A stretch of DNA of 45,622 bases from Bacillota bacterium. Lineage in GTDB: Bacteria > Bacillota > Clostridia > Lachnospirales > Lachnospiraceae. The translations under genes and the position numbers were made by a program. This document shows, piece by piece, positions 1-8,854 of the stretch (position 1 is the first letter of the stretch; each line of letters opens with the position of its first letter). Below the pieces are notes generated by a model. That model was not told the DNA's origin and did no database searches. It saw only the letters and a program-made list of their open reading frames with translations. The stretch covers positions 1-45,622 of the forward strand of contig JAEZFK010000029.1 in the NCBI GenBank assembly GCA_023437715.1, given 5' to 3'.

Positions 1-62
1 AGGATGAAACTGGCTCCGAAAAATGTTTGTAAAGGAAAAACCATACTTTTCCTTTATATAGA

Positions 63-411
63 TTTGTAACACATAAACCAACATGTAGACGGATTAAGTA
101 TGGAAATTCGATTTACAATTGAGGGAAAGATTATAAGATTGATACTTATATTCATGATGGTGATACCATAACATTAGGTGATAAAACAATATCTTGAGTC
201 ATTAGATTACTTTGTTAATGAAGCGATATGTAAAAAAGTAGATGTGGCTTTAAGCAATCATATTGCTGTGGATAATGGTATGGAACGAATTATGTATTCA
301 AATGCAAGAATGGATTATATGCCCAATATTTATATTATCGGACAGGATGGATTTTGCAATTTCTGTCAGGTATTTCGTACTTTAAGTTATGAGGTGCTGG
401 AAAAAGCATGA
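63..411 (+). pseudogene. Decayed metallo-beta-lactamase-fold hydrolase remnant
   Basis: Two fragments in different frames resemble one protein. The first, up to a stop near 177, reads with a segment ending HDGDTITLGDKTIS, typical of the strand just before the metal-binding HTPGHT motif of MBL-fold enzymes; an in-frame TGA lies at 120-122. The second, from about 178 to 411, contains LESLDYF, VDVALSNHIAVDNG and MPNIYIIGQDGF, which resembles the C-terminal half of clostridial MBL-fold hydrolases. The HTPGHT region expected between them is missing, so an internal deletion plus a nonsense change is the simplest reading. No start codon or ribosome binding site is visible for a functional short protein. 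The assignment rests on motif memory and is moderate. Confidence 0.45.
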
Positions 412-456
412 GTAAAGCAAGAAGATAAAATCCAATTTGCCCCCCGATTTATCACA

Positions 457-486
457 TCAGGCAGCCTGACTGCAGAAATTTTTTGC
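457..486 (+). terminator. Weak terminator-like hairpin after the MBL remnant
   Basis: TCAGGC and GCCTGA flank a single A at 457-469, and a T-rich run follows at 479-484. The arms are short and the T-run is 10 bases away, so this is tentative. Confidence 0.3.
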
Positions 487-511
487 GTAATTATTTCAGA
501 ATATGTATATT
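483..511 (+). promoter_or_regulatory. Sigma-A-like promoter for the small gene at 581
   Basis: TTGCGT at 483-488 and TATATT at 506-511 are separated by exactly 17 bases. Transcription would start near 518, leaving a leader of about 60 bases. Confidence 0.5.
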
Positions 512-580
512 ATATAAGCAGAGAGCAGTTTTGGCAGGAGAATCATATGACAACAAATTAGATGATGAGGTGAGAAGGCT

Positions 581-766
581 ATGAATGAATATACGGTGGA
601 AGAATTGAAAGAGGCTCTCACGGCTGTAAACTCTATTATCAGTAAATGTGAAAAGGCACAGGAAAAGTTTCCGGAGGGAAATTCCCATCATACACTTCTT
701 AGGAATCGTTTAAAGGCGATGTATATTTCAAAATCGCTAATAACAAATGAAATTTCCAAAAGATAA
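581..766 (+). CDS. Small hypothetical protein, 61 aa
   Basis: A short charged, mostly helical protein (MNEYTVEELKEALTAVNSII...) with no signal peptide, membrane segment or recognised motif. It has its own promoter candidate at 483-511, a plausible ribosome binding site (GAGGTGAGAAGG, 569-578) and a rho-independent terminator at 795-825, so it looks like a genuine monocistronic gene. A four-codon open frame with a good ribosome binding site precedes it at 547-561. I do not recognise the family and assign no function. Confidence 0.6.
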   Translation: MNEYTVEELKEALTAVNSIISKCEKAQEKFPEGNSHHTLLRNRLKAMYISKSLITNEISKR

Positions 767-794
767 TTTCTATGAAATAAATTCTTATGGCAAG

Positions 795-825
795 GCCCTG
801 TCAGTATTTCGCTGGCAGGGCTTTT
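795..825 (+). terminator. Rho-independent terminator of the small gene
   Basis: GCCCTGTCAG (795-804) pairs with CTGGCAGGGC (812-821) through one G-U pair across a 7-base loop, followed by TTTT. Confidence 0.75.
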
Positions 826-961
826 GAGTATTGGGAAAAACAACAGCCTTGGTTGTATATGGGTATTGGTCAGCAAGAAGAGATTACCACATTAAATTTG
901 GAAAAAAGAATCATTTAGTTCCCTTATAAACTGTGATATTATGTTAATATGCATAAAATAG

Positions 962-990
962 TTATAGAGTCAGTTAAGTGATATTATATA
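962..990 (+). promoter_or_regulatory. Weak promoter candidate for the LicR-like gene
   Basis: TTATAG (962-967), 17 bases, then TATATA (985-990), about 40 bases before the start codon. The -35 element is poor and the area is AT-rich, so chance is possible. Confidence 0.3.
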
Positions 991-1029
991 TAAATAAAAG
1001 CTGTCATGAATAAATAGGAGAGAATATAT

Positions 1030-2943
1030 ATGGATAGGCGAAAGAGACAGATCCTGGATATTTTGTCGGACAGAGAATGCTATACGGCAGAAGATCTTGC
1101 AGGAGAAATCTGTATCGGGACAAAAACCATTCGCAATCTGCTGAAAGAGATAAATCAGGAAATGGAGTCCCATGGGGCTTCGATTCTTTCTAAATACGGT
1201 GTGGGGTATTATCTGAACGTATGGGATGAGGAAAAGTTTGGTTCTTTTAGCCAGGAATTATACGCCCAGCATTCGGATAAATATCTGCCTGATACATCGG
1301 AGGAACGGATACAATACCTGCTGGAATATTTGTTCAACAGCCCTTCTTATGTAAAGCTGGATGAATTGAGTGACAGTCTGTATATATCGAAACGGACATT
1401 GACCGCAGATTTAAAGGAAGTAGAACAATATCTTCATAAATTTAATATAAAAATCATTCGAAAACCCAATTACGGAATAAAGCTGGAAGGGGGAGAGTTT
1501 GAGACCAGGCTGTGCATTGCGTCTTTTTCCGGTAAACGGCTTCATAAGGGCAATCAGAGTATGGATGAGATTGCGGCATGTGTATCGGACGTTTTGAAAA
1601 AGAACGATTTTCTGATTCCCGGAGCCGCCTATCAGAATCTTGTTGTTCATCTCTACATCGCCATCAGCCGGATCATGGAATGCCATTATGTGCCTATGCC
1701 GGAGGAGCCCTTAAAGAATATGAGCGGCCGGTTTGAGTACCGGATCGCAAAGGAAATTGCTGAACAGATAGAATCCACATTCCATATCACATTTCCTGAA
1801 ACAGAGATTGTTTACATCGCCATTCACCTGGCGGGGAAGAAGATGATATACCACGCCGATGAGGCGGATCAGAATATCATCATCACTCAGGAAATCAGTG
1901 ATCTGGTAACCGTCATGCTGGAACGGGTGTATGATCTGTTCAAATTTGATTTCCGCAATGATCTGGAGCTGCGGATGCTGTTGTGCCAGCATCTGGTGCC
2001 TTTAAGCATCAGGATCAAATATGATATGGATTTAAAAAATCCTCTTCTTCGGGATGTTAAGGAGAAATTTTGTCTTTCCTATACCATGGCCTGCAATGCG
2101 GTCACAGTCATTAACGAACATTTTCATATCCTTTTGTCAGAAGATGAGATCGCCTACTTTGCTTTTGCTTTCGCGTTTGCCCTTGAGCGGAAGAAGACGG
2201 AAATTGAGAAGAAAAATATACTTCTGGTATGCTCCTCCGGGCGGGGAAGTGCAAAGCTCCTTCAATATAAATATCAGAATTCGTTTAAGGAGTATATAAA
2301 TGATATCACCGCCTGTGATGTGGGAAGTATTTATAAGGTGGATTTTTCAAAATATGACTACATCTTTACGACCGTTCCCATTACGGTTCCCGTGCCTCTT
2401 CCGATTTTGGAGGTGCAATATTTTCTTGATGACAAAGACATTGTAAATGTAAAAAAGGTTCTCACCTCGGATACGGCATCCTCCGTGCGGAATTACTATG
2501 AACGGGAGATGTTTCTGCCTCACCTGAAGCTGCAGACAAAGGAAGAGGTCCTTCGCTGCATGTGCCGTTTTGTTATGGAAAAGAAGAACCTCCCGAAAGA
2601 ATTTTATGAATCCGTGTTAAAGAGAGAGAGGTTAGCCAAGACAGCTTTCGGCAATCTTGTGGCAATGCCTCATGTCTATAAGGCCATCAGTGAGGAGACA
2701 TTTGTGTGCGTTGGAATCCTTGATGAACCGGTGGACTGGGAAGGGCAGAAGGTTCGCGCTGTTTTCCTGGTGTCCATAGCCAATAAGGATCATACCAGTG
2801 AAGAGCTGCAGCGCTTCTACCAGATGACGGCGGCCTTTCTTTTAAGCCAGAAACAAATCCAGGAGCTGGTCAAAAAACAGGATTATGATGCATTTATAGA
2901 AGCAATGAGCAGCATAGAAGCCCAGATTCCAAAGGATGTATAA
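1030..2943 (+). CDS. LicR-like PTS-controlled transcriptional activator (HTH-PRD-PRD-EIIB-EIIA)
   Basis: A DNA-binding regulator whose activity is set by PTS phosphorylation. Domains in order: HTH_11 (about 5-55), a second winged helix (about 90-150), PRD1 (about 175-275), PRD2 (about 290-390), an EIIB-like domain from 396 with the LLVCSSGRGSAKLL loop (Cys401), and a fructose/mannitol-type EIIA (about 495-635) with the phosphorylatable His548 in AMPHVY. PRD1 keeps both conserved histidines (His207, His266). PRD2 keeps the first (His321), but the second position, normally His in YxALHF, is Ala380 within EIAYFAFAFAFALER. The length of 637 residues matches LicR/MtlR-type activators. AGGAGA at 1016-1021 supports the start. 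The downstream EIIA-EIIB-EIIC-GH4 set has the same composition as the Bacillus lic operon, so that operon is the likely target. The gene has its own terminator. Confidence 0.88.
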   Translation: MDRRKRQILDILSDRECYTAEDLAGEICIGTKTIRNLLKEINQEMESHGASILSKYGVGYYLNVWDEEKFGSFSQELYAQHSDKYLPDTSEERIQYLLEYLFNSPSYVKLDELSDSLYISKRTLTADLKEVEQYLHKFNIKIIRKPNYGIKLEGGEFETRLCIASFSGKRLHKGNQSMDEIAACVSDVLKKNDFLIPGAAYQNLVVHLYIAISRIMECHYVPMPEEPLKNMSGRFEYRIAKEIAEQIESTFHITFPETEIVYIAIHLAGKKMIYHADEADQNIIITQEISDLVTVMLERVYDLFKFDFRNDLELRMLLCQHLVPLSIRIKYDMDLKNPLLRDVKEKFCLSYTMACNAVTVINEHFHILLSEDEIAYFAFAFAFALERKKTEIEKKNILLVCSSGRGSAKLLQYKYQNSFKEYINDITACDVGSIYKVDFSKYDYIFTTVPITVPVPLPILEVQYFLDDKDIVNVKKVLTSDTASSVRNYYEREMFLPHLKLQTKEEVLRCMCRFVMEKKNLPKEFYESVLKRERLAKTAFGNLVAMPHVYKAISEETFVCVGILDEPVDWEGQKVRAVFLVSIANKDHTSEELQRFYQMTAAFLLSQKQIQELVKKQDYDAFIEAMSSIEAQIPKDV

Positions 2944-2967
2944 GGTAAGGCATAAAAATAAAGGCAA

Positions 2968-3009
2968 GACGCGTGCAAAATGATTATCATTTTGTATGCG
3001 TCTTTTTTT
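2968..3009 (+). terminator. Terminator of the LicR-like gene
   Basis: A 16-bp stem with G-U pairs (2968-2983 with 2987-3002) ends in seven T residues. Confidence 0.85.
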
Positions 3010-3602
3010 CTGCCGGTACGGTTTCGATTTATGGACAAATAAGCCGAAAGTGTTGTTCTCAACAGGAAATGCGGATATTCACAGTGTTTCGGATATTCAC
3101 AGTATATTTAAGCAAGGCAGCAGTAAGTACAGCCCATATTCTGCTGAGTCATAAACCGTATTTTGGTCAGCGGATGTAAGGGCAGCAGTTTATCCAATTT
3201 TGCAGGGATGTGTATTTATATTCCGCGGGAAAAATGTGCCATTACGAAAATGGAAAAAGGCATCATGGAGTTCCTTAAAAAAGTATGGTAGTATGTGAAT
3301 GTGCAATAGATAAATGGGTTGGTTATCTGATAAAATATCAATCATGCACAATACCCCCGGTATCTTTCTGGATCCTGCCGTTTGTCCGGGCAGGCGGGAG
3401 AGACGTTATTTTCGATGGGGACAGGGAAGTGGTGAAAGGACAATTTATGAACGGCCTGCTTGCAGCAGCAGCCAACAGGGGGAGAGGTTAACAGAAGATA
3501 GAAATAATACAGATAATACAAGATCAGCAAGAGGTATTTATGAGTTACCTTATTACATTTATGAGACTCATAATTACAGGTTAAGAGAGAGGCAGTGTGA
3601 GA
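3010..3602. promoter_or_regulatory. Long regulatory/leader region before the lic-type PTS operon
   Basis: About 590 bases without a convincing gene. It holds a 14-bp direct repeat (CGGATATTCACAGT at 3072-3085 and 3090-3103, 18 bp start to start), a CCTGCC/GGCAGG hairpin at 3374-3394, and a 15-bp palindrome with 7-bp arms (TTATGAG-A-CTCATAA, 3559-3573) just before the EIIA ribosome binding site. The direct repeat is a candidate site for the LicR-like activator. No strong sigma-A promoter stands out, which would fit activator dependence. All of this is inference from pattern. Confidence 0.4.
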
Positions 3603-3905
3603 ATGGATATTGAAATGATTGTTATGAAGCTTGTAGTCTGCGGAGGGAATGCCAGAAGCACTGCGATTGAAGCGCTGCGTTCGGCAAAAAGCGGTGATTT
3701 TAAACATGCGGATCAATTAATGGAGGATGCAGAAAAGACGATTCAGGAAGCACATGAGGTCCAGACAGAGATGATCCAGGATGAGTTAAACGGCAAAAAG
3801 GCAGAGGTCGGACTTTTAATGGTTCATGCCCAGGATCATCTGATGAATGCCATGACGGTCATGGACCTGTGCAAGGAAATGATTGATATTTTAAGAACAA
3901 AATAA
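3603..3905 (+). CDS. licA: PTS lactose/cellobiose-family EIIA component
   Basis: The soluble phosphocarrier that accepts phosphate from HPr and passes it to EIIB. At 100 residues it has the standard size of the LacF/CelC family. The helical pattern is clear: GGNARSTAIEALRSAK near the N-terminus and MVHAQDHLM near residues 73-81, with His75 the expected phosphorylation site. A GTG at 3597 could also start translation, but GAGAGG at 3587-3592 is better spaced for ATG 3603. It is the first gene of a tight EIIA-EIIB-EIIC-GH4 operon (22, 30 and 17 bp gaps). The name follows the lic operon by analogy; cellobiose, lichenan oligomers or chitobiose are all possible substrates. Confidence 0.9.
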   Translation: MDIEMIVMKLVVCGGNARSTAIEALRSAKSGDFKHADQLMEDAEKTIQEAHEVQTEMIQDELNGKKAEVGLLMVHAQDHLMNAMTVMDLCKEMIDILRTK

Positions 3906-3927
3906 TTTATATAGAAAGGAAGCTGTT

Positions 3928-4230
3928 ATGAGAAACATTGTTTTGTTTTGTGCGGCAGGAATGTCCACCAGCCTCTTGGTCCATAAGATGAAAGAGGCAG
4001 CAGAAAAAGAAAATTATGAGTGTAAGATCAATGCCTATGCACTTGCAAGCACCAAGGAAAAAGGGAAGGATGCAGATATCATCCTGCTGGGGCCCCAGGT
4101 TCGTTTCAGCAAGGCAAAGGTAGAAAAGGACTGTCCAGGTAAGATCATTGAATGCATTGATATGCAGGTATATGGCACTATGAACGGTGCAAAGGTCATA
4201 GCTCAGGTCAAAAAAGCCTTGGGCGATTGA
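3928..4230 (+). CDS. licB: PTS lactose/cellobiose-family EIIB component
   Basis: The cytoplasmic phosphotransfer protein between EIIA and the EIIC channel. It is 100 residues long and begins MRNIVLFCAAGMSTSLLV; Cys8 in the CAAGMSTS loop is the phosphorylated cysteine of the family. LLGPQVRF in the middle is also typical of CelA/LicB proteins. GAAAGGAAG precedes the ATG at a good distance. Confidence 0.92.
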   Translation: MRNIVLFCAAGMSTSLLVHKMKEAAEKENYECKINAYALASTKEKGKDADIILLGPQVRFSKAKVEKDCPGKIIECIDMQVYGTMNGAKVIAQVKKALGD

Positions 4231-4260
4231 ATTTGAGCACACAATAAGGGGGAAATAAAA

Positions 4261-5535
4261 ATGGATAAATTGATGAACTGGCTGCAAAACACAATAATAC
4301 CGCCATTGTCAAGATTAGGTAATCAAAGACATTTAGTAGCGGTACGTAATGGTTTAACCTTAACATTACCGGCAATCATAAGCGGAAGTATTTTTCTTAT
4401 CATAGGAAATATTCCAATTGAAAGCTGGACTAATTTTTTAGCACCTTATGAAGAGATGATTAATGCTGCCGTCAGTGTGTCATTTGGTATTATTTCACTT
4501 TTGGCAGCAGTTGGAATTGGTTATGAGCTAAGTAAGAGCTATGACCTTGATGCGATTTCCGGTGCGGGACTGTCGGTAATGGCTTTTATTACCACTCAGC
4601 TTTCCGACGGCTTTACCATTGATCCTGCAGGCTTTGATTCTACGGGACTGTTTACAGCAATTATTGCGGGTATTGTTACTACTGAAATCTATCATTTCTG
4701 TATTAAAAAGAATTGGGTATTTAAGCTGCCCGACGGTGTGCCGCCGGCAGTAAGCAATTCCTTTGTTTCCTTGATTCCTGCAATGCTGATTTTAGTGCTG
4801 TTCTGGACAATTCGCGTTCCGCTGCATTTTAATATTACCGAATTTATTCAGGGCATCTTTTCACCGTTCCTTCATGCATTGAATAGTTTGCCTGGTATTT
4901 TGCTATATACATTTTTGGTCAGTTTATTGTGGTGTGCAGGAATCCATGGAGATATGACATTGGAAGGTGTTGCAGACCCCATATTTTTAGCTTTTGTTGC
5001 AGCAAATGCTTCTGCATATGCAAAGGGCGAAGCTCTTCCCTATATCACTGCTTCCGGTTTTTCCAGCCTGTTTGTTAATGTAGGCGGAACAGGAGCCACA
5101 TTAACCCTGGTTCTTCTAATGATTTCCTCAAGATCAAAAACCTATAAGGAATTGGGAAAGGTGGCTCTGCCAGGTTCGATTTTTGAGATAAATGAGCCGG
5201 TAATTTTCGGGTTTCCGATTATCATGAATCCGTTGATGATGATTCCTTTCATCCTGATTCCCTTAGTATTAGCTGCCAGCAGTTATTTTCTTATGTCCAT
5301 TGGATTGGTTGGCAGACCGATGATGATGGTTCCCTGGACAATGCCCCCAATTATTGGACCTTTAATGGCTACTGGCTGGGATATAAGAGCCGCAATCTGG
5401 TCTGCGCTTGAAATTGTCATTGCCATTGCCATTTACATGCCATTTTTCAAAATTGCTGAAAAACAAATGCTGGAGAATGAAAATCAGACAGTTGAAGCAA
5501 CAGACATTAAAGATGACGGAGCTGCTAAAAGCTGA
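4261..5535 (+). CDS. licC: PTS cellobiose/lichenan-type EIIC permease
   Basis: The integral membrane channel that moves and phosphorylates the sugar. It is 424 residues, close to the family norm, with about ten hydrophobic segments. Family signs include the N-terminal LGNQRHLVAVRNGLTLTLP stretch, WCAGIHGD around residues 223-230, and the GSIFEINEPVIFGFPIIMNP segment that is characteristic of LacE/CelB-type EIIC proteins. Its charged C-terminal tail is cytoplasmic. AAGGGGG upstream gives a good start. Substrate cannot be fixed from sequence, but the adjacent GH4 enzyme points to a beta-glucoside disaccharide. Confidence 0.93.
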   Translation: MDKLMNWLQNTIIPPLSRLGNQRHLVAVRNGLTLTLPAIISGSIFLIIGNIPIESWTNFLAPYEEMINAAVSVSFGIISLLAAVGIGYELSKSYDLDAISGAGLSVMAFITTQLSDGFTIDPAGFDSTGLFTAIIAGIVTTEIYHFCIKKNWVFKLPDGVPPAVSNSFVSLIPAMLILVLFWTIRVPLHFNITEFIQGIFSPFLHALNSLPGILLYTFLVSLLWCAGIHGDMTLEGVADPIFLAFVAANASAYAKGEALPYITASGFSSLFVNVGGTGATLTLVLLMISSRSKTYKELGKVALPGSIFEINEPVIFGFPIIMNPLMMIPFILIPLVLAASSYFLMSIGLVGRPMMMVPWTMPPIIGPLMATGWDIRAAIWSALEIVIAIAIYMPFFKIAEKQMLENENQTVEATDIKDDGAAKS

Positions 5536-5552
5536 TCAGGGAGGAATTTACT

Positions 5553-6872
5553 ATGTCAAAAAAAATTAAAGTTGTAACAATCGGCGGAGGCTCCAGCTAT
5601 ACACCGGAACTGGTTGAGGGATTCATTAAAAGATATGATGAATTTCCGATCAGTGAATTGTGGCTGGTGGATATCGAAGAAGGAAAGCATAAGCTTGAAA
5701 TTGTGGGAGAGATGGCCAAACGCATGGTGAAAGCAGCAGGAATTGATTGCAGGGTTTACCTGACGCTGGACCGGCGGGAAGCCTTAAAAGATGCGGATTT
5801 CGTTACCACACAGCTGCGGGTTGGATTATTGGATGCTCGCATACTGGATGAACGTATCCCCTTAAGCCATGGATTAATCGGTCAGGAAACCAACGGGGCC
5901 GGAGGAATCTTTAAGGCATTACGAACCATTCCGGTAATATTGGAGATTGTAGAGGACATGAAAGAGCTCTGTCCGGAAGCCTGGTTAATTAACTTTACAA
6001 ACCCTTCCGGTATGGTTACGGAAGCTGTTTTAAGATATGGCAATTGGAATAAGGTGGTTGGTTTATGCAATATTCCAGTTAATGCGGTTTATGAAGAAGC
6101 TGCAATACTTGATGAAAAGCCATCAGACTTATTCTTCCAGTTTGCAGGCATTAATCATCTGCACTGGCATACTGTGGTTGATAAAAATGGAATTGACAGA
6201 ACGGATGAACTGATTAAAAAGATGTATGGAAGTGGAGAAACAAATTCAATTGTTGCAAATATTAAGGATAATCGTTTGATTTTTGAGCAGGTTGAAAATC
6301 TTCACATGGTTCCGTGTCCGTATCATAATTATTATTACTATACGGATAAAATGCTGGCCGGGGAATTAGAAGACTTTAAAAACAATGGAACCCGTGCAGA
6401 AAAAGTCAAAAAGATCGAAGCCGAATTATATGAATTATATAAGGACCCTGATCTGAATTATAAACCGAAACAGTTAGAAGAGCGGGGCGGAGCCAGATAT
6501 AGTGATGCGGCTTGTGAAACGATCACTTCAATCTACAATGATAAAAGAACAACCATGACCGTCAGTACCCGTAATAACGGTACCATAAAAGATCTGCCTG
6601 ACGATTGCGCAGTTGAAGTTACCTGTACCTTAACAGGAAAAGGACCGGTTCCTTATAATTTCGGAAGCTTTAAACCTCAGGAAAGAGGACTGCTGCAACT
6701 GATGAAAGCTATGGAGGAATTAACCATTGAAGCCGCTGTTACAGGGGACAGAGGCACCTTATTACAGGCCTTTATGATGAATCCTCTGATTACCAGCGGG
6801 GACGTGGCGAAACAGGTAATGGAGGAATTACTGGAAGCACATAAAAAATATCTTCCTAATTTCTTTCAATAG
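5553..6872 (+). CDS. licH: GH4 6-phospho-beta-glucosidase
   Basis: A cytoplasmic NAD- and metal-dependent hydrolase that splits the phosphorylated disaccharide delivered by the PTS. The 439-residue protein starts with the NAD-binding segment VVTIGGGSSYTPEL (7-20), has GQETNGAGG (110-118), NFTNPSG (147-153), GLCN with Cys172 and FAGINH with His202; Cys172 and His202 fit the divalent metal ligands of GH4. The GGGSSYTPELVEG start separates the phospho-beta-glucosidase branch from alpha-galactosidases of the same family. GGGAGG ends 10 bases before the ATG. It is the last gene of the lic-type operon and pairs functionally with the EIIC. Confidence 0.92.
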   Translation: MSKKIKVVTIGGGSSYTPELVEGFIKRYDEFPISELWLVDIEEGKHKLEIVGEMAKRMVKAAGIDCRVYLTLDRREALKDADFVTTQLRVGLLDARILDERIPLSHGLIGQETNGAGGIFKALRTIPVILEIVEDMKELCPEAWLINFTNPSGMVTEAVLRYGNWNKVVGLCNIPVNAVYEEAAILDEKPSDLFFQFAGINHLHWHTVVDKNGIDRTDELIKKMYGSGETNSIVANIKDNRLIFEQVENLHMVPCPYHNYYYYTDKMLAGELEDFKNNGTRAEKVKKIEAELYELYKDPDLNYKPKQLEERGGARYSDAACETITSIYNDKRTTMTVSTRNNGTIKDLPDDCAVEVTCTLTGKGPVPYNFGSFKPQERGLLQLMKAMEELTIEAAVTGDRGTLLQAFMMNPLITSGDVAKQVMEELLEAHKKYLPNFFQ

Positions 6873-6911
6873 GCTGTCAGTAAGCCTTTCCTTGATGAAA
6901 GAGACAGGGTA

Positions 6912-7121
6912 ATGAAGCTTGAAAGCGCTCATGAAGATTTAAGCAGAACGATTGCCCAAAGGAAGTTTTTAAAAGAAGAGAATTATTCCTTACAAAAGCC
7001 TCTTGAGTGGGAGATGTACGGGGATAATTCCCTGCCCTTCGCCTGTTCAATTAGGCTGCACCCCATAAAAACAGACGGCATGCTCCTTGTTTCAGGGCAT
7101 GCCGTCTGTTTTTATATATGA
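6912..7121 (+). other. Short open frame of doubtful coding value
   Basis: A 69-codon frame follows the GH4 gene. Its last third is read straight through the perfect terminator stem at 7067-7113, and no clear ribosome binding site precedes it. The first 50 codons (KLESAHEDLSRTIAQRKFLK...) look protein-like but match nothing I know. It is either a gene remnant or noise. Confidence 0.2.
7067..7113. terminator. Bidirectional terminator between the lic-type operon and the sulfur module
   Basis: A perfect 17-bp stem (7067-7083 with 7097-7113) begins with A residues and ends with T residues, so it works for both converging operons. Confidence 0.92.
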
Positions 7122-7124
7122 CTT

Positions 7125-8822
7125 TTAAAGAAAATTATATTCTGTAAGTATCTTCTCCCGTCCCGTAGTCATATCCGTAAAATATTCATAATAACTGATT
7201 CCCAGGAAAGAACCGGAAATGTTAATGATATTGTCAAAACCACGTCCCTTTAACGCCATGGCCGCATTATAGCTTCTCTGGCTGGTCCTGCAGTGCAGAT
7301 ACACCGGCCTGTCATGAGGAATCTCTGATACGCGCTGCCTCAATTCACCTAAGGGGATATTCACGGCTCCAATGAGATGACCCATGTCAAACTCGTCACG
7401 GCCCCGCACATCGATGATGCAGGCTTTATTCTCCACCAGCTTCCGAGCTTCACTTACATGAACCTGTTTCACGGCTCCGTGCAGGACATTGAGCGCCACC
7501 AGTGCAGCCAGATTGACCACATCCCTTGCTGTACCGAACACCGGTGAGTAGCAGAGTTCCAGCTCTTTTAAGTCTTCCAGAGTTCCGTTCATGGCAATAA
7601 GGGCTGCTATAACGTCGATCCGCTTGTCCACATTGCCTCTGCCGATTGCCTGGGCTCCCAGGATCTTTCCTGTGGGCACTTCGAATACAAGCTTAAAGTG
7701 CATGGGAGAACTGCCGGGCATTAAGCCTACCTTATCCATGGCTATGGTGTAGACAGAATCACATGGTATATTATTTGCTTTTGCGGTTCTTTCATTAAGG
7801 CCTGTGGCAGCAGCGTTCAGCTCAAACAGCCGGACAGCGCAGGAGCCAATGACTCCGTTATTCCTGGCGGGCATGCCGTACATGGCATCGGCGGCTGCTC
7901 TTGCCTGGCGCAGAGCCGGACCGGCCAGGGCGAGCCTGGTTGGTTTGTGGGTCAGACGCTGGTAGACCTCGATGGCATCACCCACTGCATAGATATGGGG
8001 GTCGCTGGTGCGGTAATCCGGTGTTACCTTGATTCCGCCGGTTTCACCGATTTCCAGACCGGCCTGCTTTGCCAGCTCTGTCTCCGGAAGTACGCCAATG
8101 GAGAGCACTACTGCATCGCAGGGCAGCTCCCTGCCTGAGCTTAAGATTACCTTGTCCTCAGTGATGGCCTTAACACCGTCGCCCACAGCCAGTTCCACGC
8201 CCTGGTCATAGAGCTCTTTTTGCAGAATCTGGCTCATGTCATAATCAAAAGGCGCCATGATCTGGCTGGCAGCCTCTGCCACAGCTACGTTCTTTCCTGA
8301 TGCTTTCAGGTTTTCCGCCACCTCCAGACCGATAAATCCGCCTCCGATTATAACCACACTGCGGACTTCTTCCCTGGCGGCATATTGATCCAGCTTTGCA
8401 ATATCATTCACATTGCGCACTGTGAATACGTGAGGAAGGGAAACTCCCTCAATTGACTTAGGGCGGATGGGATATGATCCCGGCGAAAGCACCAGCTCAT
8501 CATATGATTCTTCATATTCCCGGCCGGATACACTGTCTTTTATGCGTATTTTCTTGAGGGTGCGGTCAATGCCGCACACCTCACTGTTAACACGCACCTC
8601 GATATCATAGGAATTCTTAAATCCTTCCGGTGTCATCAGCACCAGATAGTCCTTATCCTCCACGGTTCTGCTTAAATAATAGGGAAGGGAGCAGTTGGAG
8701 AAGGATACATGCTCTCCCCGTTCAAATATGGTTATGGACGCGTCTGCATCCAGACGCCTGATTCTGGCGGCGGTGGACGCGCCGCCGGCAACACCTCCGA
8801 CAATAAGAACACGTTTTCCCAT
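7125..8822 (-). CDS. CoA-disulfide/persulfide reductase with C-terminal rhodanese domain
   Basis: An FAD- and NAD(P)H-dependent oxidoreductase of the CoADR-Rhd class; known relatives reduce CoA disulfide, CoA persulfide or polysulfide. From ATG 8822 (565 aa): FAD-binding VLIVGGVAGGAS (5-16), the single redox cysteine Cys44 in SFSNCSLPYY, a second Rossmann motif VVIIGGGFIGLEVAENL (about 157-173), FAD motif IYAVGDAIEV, a dimerisation domain, then a rhodanese domain with DVRGRDEF and the active-site loop HCRTSQRS (Cys511). A GTG six bases upstream is possible, but AAGGAT is better spaced for the ATG. It is the last gene of a three-gene operon, 32 bp after the cystine symporter, and probably disposes of persulfide made by the C-S lyase. 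The exact substrate is inferred. Confidence 0.88.
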   Translation of the reverse strand: MGKRVLIVGGVAGGASTAARIRRLDADASITIFERGEHVSFSNCSLPYYLSRTVEDKDYLVLMTPEGFKNSYDIEVRVNSEVCGIDRTLKKIRIKDSVSGREYEESYDELVLSPGSYPIRPKSIEGVSLPHVFTVRNVNDIAKLDQYAAREEVRSVVIIGGGFIGLEVAENLKASGKNVAVAEAASQIMAPFDYDMSQILQKELYDQGVELAVGDGVKAITEDKVILSSGRELPCDAVVLSIGVLPETELAKQAGLEIGETGGIKVTPDYRTSDPHIYAVGDAIEVYQRLTHKPTRLALAGPALRQARAAADAMYGMPARNNGVIGSCAVRLFELNAAATGLNERTAKANNIPCDSVYTIAMDKVGLMPGSSPMHFKLVFEVPTGKILGAQAIGRGNVDKRIDVIAALIAMNGTLEDLKELELCYSPVFGTARDVVNLAALVALNVLHGAVKQVHVSEARKLVENKACIIDVRGRDEFDMGHLIGAVNIPLGELRQRVSEIPHDRPVYLHCRTSQRSYNAAMALKGRGFDNIINISGSFLGISYYEYFTDMTTGREKILTEYNFL

Positions 8823-8854
8823 GTTCACACATCCTTTATAAAGTATTTTCGTTA

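Noticed and set aside
2973..3491. Short plus-strand frames between the LicR-like gene and the PTS operon
   Set aside because: The first begins inside a terminator stem, the others lack ribosome binding sites and protein-like composition.
6920..6933. TGAAAGCGCTCATG, similar to a CcpA cre site
   Set aside because: Lies downstream of the operon instead of at a promoter and departs from consensus at two conserved positions.
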